Source of the DNA: Euperipatoides rowelli
Taxonomy: Eukaryota > Onychophora > Udeonychophora > Euonychophora > Peripatopsidae
Direction: 5' to 3' (one strand)
DNA length: 17,118 bases
Assembly: GCA_003024985.2 (NCBI GenBank)
Contig: PXIH01S0003294.1
The notes under the pieces are model-generated. The model was not told the DNA's origin. It did not search any database and saw only the letters and a list, made by a program, of their open reading frames with translations. Shown piece after piece: positions 9,997-17,118 of this stretch (the first letter of the stretch is position 1; each line of letters begins with the position of its first letter). The translations under genes and the position numbers were made by a program.

Positions 9997-10985
9997 CATA
10001 TGCGAATAATTCCGCTGTGATCTATTAAAAAAGAATGATAAATGAAAAGACTAAAGCTGAATGCCGTACTTACAGTTTAAGCCATAAATACCCGCTCGGC
10101 ATATTACTGTATTTTGAGATTTTGAATGTAAATGGAATCAGTGTGTAACTTGTATGTAACTTGCCAATATATATAGCCTACTGTATTTCCTCTCTACGTA
10201 CTCTGAAAATGTACGCAAATAGAAAAGACCAATAACAGAAAAGACAAAACTGTCTATGCAGTAAAAGTCTGGGCGAGTTTCATTTTTCTTTCCACTATAG
10301 CTGAGGAATCAATGTGTTAAATGACTAAACTTTTTTCTGCTATGAGATTTTTTTTATTTCATGAGAAAATTAAATCACTTTTTCTTTTAAATTACACGCT
10401 GTAGAAAAAAAAAATATAACATAAACACAAAAATATCATAAATTTATTAAAGAATTGTAAGCAAAAGTTGATTTAAAAAAAAATCTTGAAAAATCAATAA
10501 TGATCAATATAGATGCTAAATGAAAGGAGGAGTGAAAAATTAACATTTTATTTTCAAATATTTTTTAATGACAATGTTTGAGTCCTTTTAAAACTATGTA
10601 AAAAAAAAATTACTAAAAATTTATACGACAGTTTTTCAATTTTTTATTCAAAGCTTGTCGAGATCTGTTACTGTCAATTTATTTTATATGAAGAAAAAAA
10701 AGTTGACGAAAGATATTAAAATGCTTAGAGTTTTCTTGTTCTGTCTTCCATCACTATGGAATATCAAAGTGATTTTTATTCTAGTTTTTGTTTTGGTAAA
10801 AAAAATGTGTCTTAGTGCTGCTTCCTATTCACTTTAGTTCGATCTGGTGCCAACTATAATTTCCATATAAAAACTTAATTTAGTTCATTAATTTAATATT
10901 TTCTTTATAGTTTAAATTTTATAAATAAAATTCATTAAAATAAATTATTATTACAAGCATTATGAATTAGTGTCGTTAGTAAGAC

Positions 10986-10995
10986 CCGCCATTTT
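10986..10995 (-). promoter_or_regulatory. YY1-like motif AAAATGGCGG, site 2
   Basis: Second identical ten-base motif, same orientation as the Pbx gene, about 1 kb from site 1. The surrounding bases differ, so the pair is not explained by a recent duplication. The ATG within it opens only a 10-codon frame. Confidence 0.25.
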
Positions 10996-12500
10996 GAGAA
11001 AAGTCTCGGAAATGAATCTAGTGATAAATCATTTATAAAATGTAACTTACCGTAAGATCAAATGCGTAGAAAAGGTGTGCAAGAGAAATGTTTTATGACA
11101 AACTTTTAATTATCCTTTTAATAACATTTACTGAGCAAAACAGTGTGAGCAAAAGCCTATTCTTTTTAATATTTATCTAAGTCTTTATAGAAATAAGAAT
11201 ATTCAGATTACAAAATTAATAAATAGAGTAATTAACATTCCACGAATATTAAGACACATAATTGTTAGACTTATTGGAATGAGAATACTATTTTCTTTTT
11301 AAATTTCAGTGGGATTTTTGATCAACTGAAATATTGCTGGCACAATCAACCCATCTCATGTCGCCATCCTCTATTCACTTAGACCATAAATTGCTGGCAT
11401 GGTTCAATTTATTTCTGTTTTATTTTTAAAGCATGGAGAAGTGATATAGTGGAAAAAAAAAACTAATTGAAAATTGACTTAGCGTTTCAGGCCAAGATAG
11501 TTCAAGTGACTAACAGTTTCCCTTTACTTTTTTTGTCGAAGAATGTTAGTACATAAATAGCACATTAATAGGTCAGGAAGCAAATATGAATATCTGTAAT
11601 AGGCTTAATATTAACAAAACTACTTACAAAGAAAGAACAGAAGCATGTGGAACTGTGTACTTATAAATTAAAGGCGTAAACAACATTGAGGATAAACAAG
11701 TTATTAGTATATTCTGAAGATGAGTTTGACGGAGAATAATTTCACTTTCCATTTGAAAATAAAGCCTAGGAAAATCATTTCCCTTGAGACCAACTATCGT
11801 AAACACATATGCTAAGTAACAGCTTTGTATTGAAAGAACAGCATAATTGTTATGCATCCGTGGTGAATTCCACTCAAGAAAAAAAAACTAAGTCAAAACT
11901 ACGATAATATTTGTGTCTACCATACATTTCAATCTGCTATAGGGTCTTCGCGTTGAAATAGTTTTTCTATATGAAGAAAAAAATTTAATTAATTTTCATG
12001 TCTTTCGTGTAGTTCAATTTATGAATGAATTCCATTTTTCTTATTGATGGTATTGCTGAAGTACTTTTCCGCAGGAAGGAAAAAATATCTTAGGAGGAGA
12101 AACAGCATTTCATAATTTTACTGTAAAATCTTGAGTAAAGTACAAAGAAGTTTCTAACGTTTGAGGGCTTGAAAATTTCATATCTGCCATCTATTCAGCC
12201 CTTCTCCGATGCATGTACCACAATAACAATATTGTAATAATGCAAACATGTATATGTCATATTCTAAGTGTTAAAATAATTATTAAAAGGTTAATTGTTT
12301 GCCTATAAACATAATGTCAGGTGTTTAGCTATATTCCAGACAACTTAACCCGATCCTGTAGAATTTAATAGAAATACAACAGAATATTTTATGTTTATTT
12401 CTAACACAGATGTTAAGATATGTTAGATTGTGTGGCAGATCAGCCCGATAGGTTTTCTTATGGATTCTTTCTAACCAAGATATATGTTGAGAGATGGAGG

Positions 12501-12515
12501 CTTGCGGGGCGCAAG
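12501..12515. other. GC-rich hairpin
   Basis: CTTGCG and CGCAAG pair around a GGG loop, a 6-bp perfect stem rich in GC in an AT-rich intron. Confidence 0.5.
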
Positions 12516-12885
12516 ATTGTGAATTCCAGTCTCAAACAGTTTGTTTCTATAATACTATAATTATTAAATTTTCTTCTAGAATTATTTAACTAGTCATTAT
12601 CTTTAGACTTATTTTGTAAATAGGTTTTGTATAAGTTTCTCATTTGCGTAGGTAGAATACATTTAGTAATGGTAAAACGTAATTCCGTCATATACTAATC
12701 GTTTGAATAATCTTTGATTACAATAACTGTATGTCAAATAGTCAATTTATTTTAAAATGTATATATTAATTATTTGAACATTATTTAAAAAATAAAATAA
12801 AACTATAAAGCCTTCCATTATAACAAATATATACAGTATATATATATATATAAATATTAAAAAAAAAAATCCTTGATAACATTTA

Positions 12886-12897
12886 NNNAANNNTNNN
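12886..12897. other. Ambiguous bases (N cluster)
   Basis: Nine N among A and T, followed by a long A-run. Single N also occur at 1512 and 4770, both inside or beside homopolymers. These mark unresolved homopolymer sequence. Confidence 0.9.
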
Positions 12898-12961
12898 AAA
12901 AAAAAAAAAAAAAAATGGCATCCCAAATTCTTATTTTTCTAAAAATATATGAATATTAATT

Positions 12962-12982
12962 AGCTGGCTCCCAGCGCCAGCT
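12962..12982. other. GC-rich hairpin beside a poly-A and gap
   Basis: AGCTGGC and GCCAGCT form a 7-bp perfect stem around TCCCAGC. It lies about 45 bp right of an A-run that follows N bases, so it may be the edge of a repeat that was hard to assemble. Confidence 0.5.
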
Positions 12983-13468
12983 GACCACAAGACAAATCAT
13001 ATCAGCTTTTTTTTAAAACGAGATAAAAATAAGACAATGCTTCAGGGGTAAAAAAAAAATAAAAACGAAAATAAGTTAATGAATTTCAATTTTTTTTCAC
13101 ATATAAAGGAACTTATCAACAGAATAGAAAATAAACAATTCTGATTCTGTCAAGATTTGGTTCAGGTTTTAAAAGAAAAATATTCGGACATATGATTCAT
13201 GCTTATCTGCATGAAGATAATGAAAGGCAGTTATTAAATGCATGATTGATCTGTCTTTTTTCTAAACGTTATTCAATGTGATGGGAGATCACAATTTCAA
13301 AGAGAGGACATGTTTAAATATCATTATATCTGCCTTAAAATTGAAATCAACCTTCACTTTCAAAAAAAAAAAAAAAAAAAACACAAATCAAGCTAACTTC
13401 TTAGACAGCTTTCTGATCACATGACAAGTCCAAGCCAACCAAACTCCAAGAGCTAGCGGATTGTAAAA

Positions 13469-13516
13469 GGAAAGGAGAAAAGTATATTAGAGAGAGAGAG
13501 GAGAGGGAGAGGAAGG
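13469..13516. repeat. GA-rich tract near the exon donor
   Basis: An AG repeat (13489-13502) within a purine-rich stretch on the plus strand, so pyrimidine-rich on the transcribed sense. It begins about 155 bp into the intron downstream of the penultimate exon and could act as a pyrimidine-tract protein site. Confidence 0.6.
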
Positions 13517-13568
13517 GTATTTGTTGCAGCCCTGGTGGTGAGGTTGGGACCTGGTATCTATCTGTTCA

Positions 13569-13580
13569 CTGGCCGGCCAG
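13569..13580. other. GC-rich 12-bp perfect palindrome
   Basis: CTGGCCGGCCAG lies about 90 bp inside the intron from the Pbx donor, in a locally GC-richer stretch (13530-13585). It is unusual against the AT-rich background; its function is unknown. Confidence 0.6.
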
Positions 13581-13671
13581 CAGTCCTGATAGTTTTTATT
13601 ATAATAATTATTATTATTACTAAAATTGTTTTTTTCTTTCAGGAGCTTTCAAGAGGATCACCCTAACTCAC

Positions 13672-13776
13672 CTGGTGCAGATTTGGATCGTACATGCCGG
13701 TGGATGACTGCGGGGGCGGAGGTAGTCCGTCCGCATAGCCTCCGGTTTGAGAGATGACATGTCTTAACGCACTAGC
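13672..13776 (-). CDS. Pbx: Penultimate coding exon of a Pbx/extradenticle (PBC-class TALE homeobox) gene
   Basis: This internal exon encodes 35 residues in phase 0 at both ends. Residues 4-18 read LRHVISQTGGYADGL, nearly identical to the conserved segment LRHVISQTGGYSDGL found C-terminal to the homeodomain of vertebrate PBX1. Residues 19-22 are four prolines, and residues 28-31 (MYDP) sit where PBX1 has MYSP. On the minus strand the acceptor is TTTTGTAG before GCT, and the donor is CAG followed by GTGAGT. GC content and codon use stand out sharply from the AT-rich surroundings. Pbx proteins are nuclear DNA-binding partners of Hox and Meis/Prep proteins; this exon lies outside the homeodomain. 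Exons encoding the PBC domain and homeodomain were not found here and should lie beyond position 17118. The family identification is firm; ortholog naming as exd or Pbx depends on the phylum. Confidence 0.88.
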
Positions 13777-14616
13777 CTACAAAAGAAAAGTACATCAGGA
13801 AACAATTTATTAATCTTATTTAATAGTTTAAAGAATATTAGTTTTGCTTTGTTATGTTTAAATTAAGACTTGTGGTTTTGAGATTTATATACAGTATTTT
13901 GCATTTGATTTGATTTTTTTTTATCATTTTTTTTATACTGCAAAAAAAAAAATCATTTTCATATGATAAATGTAAAAAAACAAACTTACTATCGTCTTCC
14001 ATGTTGAGTTTTTTTTTTTAATAATTCACTCACGTCAGATAATTTTTTTCGTTAATCGCTCCCATACATATCTGAATCACATATTGTGCGGTCAACTGAG
14101 AGATTATTGTTTACTTTGAAAAAATGATAATCACCACATATTGGACAATCGATTTAGATATCGTACTCAGAGTTGTTCCGACTCATTATCGTTGTTTAGC
14201 ATAAAATCTGGAGTTGGCATCATGCGGATAAGTTTATAAGTCAATTTTAGCATTAACTAAGCAAACAAACAAAAAAATTACTTTTTGGTAATATTTAATA
14301 AACATACCAAGTTTTTAAATCTAAAGCTACATTCTTCCAATTTGTTGTAATATTATTATAAAGCAGTAGTTCCTATATGGCTCTACAGTATGTACCAACT
14401 GAACAAAATTAAATTTGTTTGGGTATTACAAATCAAATCAAATAAATCTAGATATGGGCGTTTTGATAACCATTAATCGTCGTTACTTTGCACTCATAAT
14501 ATTATTAAAAATGAATAACTTTATATTAAATACGTAAATTTTCGGTTGAGCAGCCTTGACCACATTTGTTTATTCATATCAAAAACTTAATACAGTATAA
14601 GCTGTAGATTTTTTTT

Positions 14617-14737
14617 AACTGCAAGGTCCATTTTGCTGTCCTCCAGATATGATGCCAGGGGTGATTGCCACCTCTTGCCCCTTTCTAGATCTGGCTCTGG
14701 TATTGTTTCATAATGAGATAGTCCACAAAGAACACTA
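14617..14737. other. GC-richer island of unknown origin
   Basis: About 120 bp with clearly higher complexity than its flanks. On the plus strand one frame is open for 39 codons between two TAA stops; a minus-strand frame is also open across much of it. No ATG-led gene, splice signals in Pbx frame or known domain was seen. A transposon remnant or conserved noncoding element is possible. Confidence 0.25.
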
Positions 14738-15235
14738 AATCATACAAAGCTTTTTTAAAAAATTTATATACTGTGTAAGCATTAAAAAAAATTAATCCTT
14801 GTGTTCTCATGAAATGGTAATCATGTACCACCTGTTGGAAGGTTATTGAACTATTTCAATGAATTCTAATGATTTTTAGAACAGTGTTTAACTCTTACAC
14901 ATGGATTTGTGCAGTCTTCACTTCTTAGCTATACTGTATTATGATTGTGTATCAAATATCTAGTAAACGTGATATTTACCGTTAAGCGTCGCTGTTCTTT
15001 TCCTACTTTTCCTATTTTTTCTCTCAAGAAGAATTTCTTTATAACAAAGACCTAATAGGAGACTCACAATATGTAAATCCATAAACAGACTGTGGCTAGG
15101 GAATTTCCAAGTTTTTTTGATTGTCATTTAAGAGTCAATTAATCTGAAGATGTTGTGAAGTGAGTGTCTTTCATACTTATTGTCTCTAGGAAATATGATT
15201 TTCTTCAGACTTTATGACCTTGAAAAAGGGTTAAT

Positions 15236-15257
15236 TTATTATTATTATTATTATTTT
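15236..15257. repeat. TTA microsatellite
   Basis: About seven TTA/ATT units in the upstream Pbx intron. Shorter related tracts lie at 6415-6432 and 13600-13620. Confidence 0.75.
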
Positions 15258-16678
15258 TACAGTTAAATCTGTAACTATTAGAAATAGACTTTTAGAAATA
15301 AGCTCTATAAGAATCAATGATCCTTAATTTACTGAATTCATTTAAATTATAATATAATACTATTGTAATAAAATGGAAGAATTTGGGATAAATTTTAGAA
15401 GTTCGGGCAGATTTGTCGAGTATTCTAGCAAATTACTTTTTCCCAATGATGCCACATTAATTCATTCATAATATGTAATGACAATTCAATCAGATTTTAC
15501 TAAACCGTTATACTGTCGAGTTAAACCTAAAAACCACAAATTTTATTTTTGTATTATAATTAATTAGAATTAGAGATTTGAAACGCAAGAAAAAGTGGTT
15601 CAATTTGAATCAGTGCCAGAATAAAAAACAGAGTACAGGTTTGCTTCATATAATTTTATTTTGACAATTTGGGTTCGGTTTAGTAAAAAAAAAAAAAAAA
15701 ATTAAATTCATTTTGTACCAATATAAAACATAAAAAAAAAATCTCTCCCCCCCACAAAAAAAATATTAAATAAAATAAATAAAGCATTATTATTTAACCT
15801 TTTTTTTTTTACAAATTAAAATTTATATAACATAATATACAGGTAGGTTAGTCTATTATAAAAAAAATAAGTTATTTAAAATTAAATATACGGTATGACA
15901 ATATTTAAATTTTAACATTTATTTCTTAAAAAATTTCATGTTCAAATATTTATCTGTGCAGAAATTGTAGAATAAACTTAAAAGTGCTGAAAAGGCTCGC
16001 TGTTAGATAAATAATCAAACTAAACTACGATTTAGTGGTGAATTAATTTTTTTAACCTTAGAAAAGTGAATACATTAAAAAAAAGGGTATGGATTCGGAT
16101 TCATAAAAAAATATATATAATAGTGATTTGCGGTTTTTCAGTTCGGTTTCTGACCCCTCATAAAGTATATAATAAGTTATATAAAAAAAATTATATAAAA
16201 TTTAACAAGTAAATAAACAACGTGAGACAAAATACAATAAACTGTAATCTAGTTTCTATAATTAACACAAATAACTTAGCGATAGAATTTATTTATTTTT
16301 CCATTTCTAATTTTCTGGATAAAACTTGATTATCCTATCTCACAGAAGAAACAAATATACTTAATTTATGATTATATAAAATTACAAAATGAAGGCAGGA
16401 GCATGTTAAGACTATCATTTATAGTACTTTCACAACCAATAATAATTTAACTTTTCTTCCCAGGCCAAATTTTGCAACTTTACAACTTATCTGTCGAAAT
16501 ACAGTATGGCTGTGAATGTAACCAGCCAAAATAAGATCAACATTTCTTATATGTTTTAGAGAGATTTATTTCATGACAACATCTTTATTATACATACATC
16601 AAGTTTAATAATCCTTTGAAGAAAAAAAAAAGTGCTAAAATTATACACTACTGGTGAGTAAAGGCTCATTTTTATTTC

Positions 16679-16979
16679 TATACAATGCTCGACCATTGCG
16701 TTATACTTCTATACAATGCTCGTCCATTGTGTTATACTTCTACACAATGCTCGTCCATTGCGTTACACTTCTACACAATGCTCGTCCATTGCATTATACT
16801 TCTACACAATGCTCGTCATTACGTTATACTTCTACACAATGCTCGTCCATTACATTATACTTCTACACAATGCTCGTCCATTACGTTATGCTTCTACACA
16901 ATGCTCGTCCATTGCGTTATACTTCTACACAATGCTCGTCCATTGCGTTATACTTCTACACAATGCTCGTCTATTGCGT
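16679..16979. repeat. Minisatellite, 31-bp unit, about 9.7 copies
   Basis: Ten consecutive units begin at 16679, 16710, 16741, 16772, 16803, 16833, 16864, 16895, 16926 and 16957. All full units are 31 bp except the fifth, which lost one C (30 bp); the last is partial. Each holds CAATG and CATTG as a 5-bp inverted repeat around CTCGTC or a near variant, and two CpG sites. Units differ at only a few positions, so expansion is fairly recent. Because 31 is not a multiple of three and the unit lacks stops, all three plus frames stay open for about 100 codons; these are artefacts, not genes. Confidence 0.95.
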
Positions 16980-17118
16980 AAAAATGGAGAGTTATACGTA
17001 ATATCATGCATACTGGAGCAGTCAGGCATGCGCTATTAAAAGATGGATAGCATGCGTCATTGTTCGTAAAATTAAAAAAAAATTGATCTTTTACGCAGAG
17101 TTCTCCATTGCCCTCTGG

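Larger units (their letters stand above)
2047..13671 (-). other. Large last intron of Pbx (11,625 bp)
   Basis: Bounded on the minus strand by GTGAGT at the donor (13671 downward) and TTATTAG at the acceptor (2048-2047), with a pyrimidine-rich lead-in. Most of it is AT-rich single-copy sequence with A/T homopolymers. Stretches 2572-3100, 3671-5758, 5802-6513, 6646-7993, 8266-9684, 9731-12500 and 12983-13468 hold no gene I can support beyond the items listed separately. No exon resembling the vertebrate PBX ending (ANGGWQDA) was found by eye. An N at 4770 and Ns at 12886-12897 mark uncertain or gapped assembly. Large introns in developmental regulators often hold enhancers, but none can be named here. 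Confidence 0.7.
13777..17118 (-). other. Upstream Pbx intron (partial)
   Basis: Begins at the acceptor of the penultimate exon and runs off the window. AT-rich, with an ATT/TTA microsatellite at 15236-15257, an A-run at about 15685-15701, a GC-richer island (14617-14737) and the 31-bp minisatellite (16679-16979). No homeodomain or PBC-domain exon was found on the minus strand, so at least one more exon lies to the right. Sequence at 13800-14610, 14740-15230, 15260-16670 and 16980-17118 shows no gene. Confidence 0.65.

Noticed and set aside
11624-11857. 77-codon minus-strand frame
   Set aside because: No recognisable motif, splice context or coding-like composition; likely chance in intron.
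1553-13250. TGATTGAT Hox-Pbx-like sites at 1553-1560 and 13243-13250
   Set aside because: About one or two are expected by chance in DNA of this composition, so autoregulation cannot be claimed.
16654-17039. Three overlapping plus-strand frames of about 100 codons rich in repeated peptides
   Set aside because: They are produced by a stop-free 31-bp tandem repeat read in all three frames; no promoter, coding composition or distinct start supports them.
13777-17118. Search for the homeodomain exon of Pbx on the minus strand
   Set aside because: No stretch with homeodomain-like residues and splice borders was found; it must lie outside the window.

Overview
The window looks like intergenic and intronic DNA from an invertebrate animal. 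It is strongly AT-rich, crowded with poly-A/poly-T tracts, AT microsatellites and small repeats, has a few assembly gaps (N), and shows no bacterial operon or ribosome-binding-site structure. The only confident gene is the 3' end of a PBC-class (Pbx/extradenticle) TALE homeobox gene on the minus strand. The phylum cannot be fixed from what is here.

Layout, in minus-strand transcription order (right to left). Positions 17118 to 13777 are intron upstream of the penultimate exon; they contain a 31-bp minisatellite (16679-16979) and a GC-richer island (14617-14737). The exon at 13672-13776 encodes 35 residues, including the Pbx signature LRHVISQTGGYADGL. A long intron of 11,625 bp (2047-13671) follows. 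It holds mostly AT-rich sequence, a broken coding-like island (7994-8265), a candidate MITE (6514-6645), a long-range inverted repeat close to the last acceptor (2199-2571), and one copy of a dispersed repeat whose second copy lies at 119-190. The terminal exon (1804-2046) encodes 80 residues and a stop. The probable 3' UTR runs to about position 1045, where an AATAAA on the minus strand is followed by a GU-rich stretch. Positions 1 to about 1040 are 3' flank.

Both exons are phase 0 at the shared intron, have canonical splice borders and keep one open frame, so they join cleanly. The homeodomain and PBC-domain exons must lie to the right of the window. Pbx proteins are nuclear cofactors of Hox and Meis proteins; this window carries only the C-terminal tail outside the DNA-binding region.

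No CRISPR array, phage, operon or other prokaryotic system is present. I found no plainly new biological system. The most notable items are the divergent Pbx C-terminus, the broken coding-like island, the minisatellite with apparent CpG decay, and two sense-oriented YY1-like motifs in the large intron.
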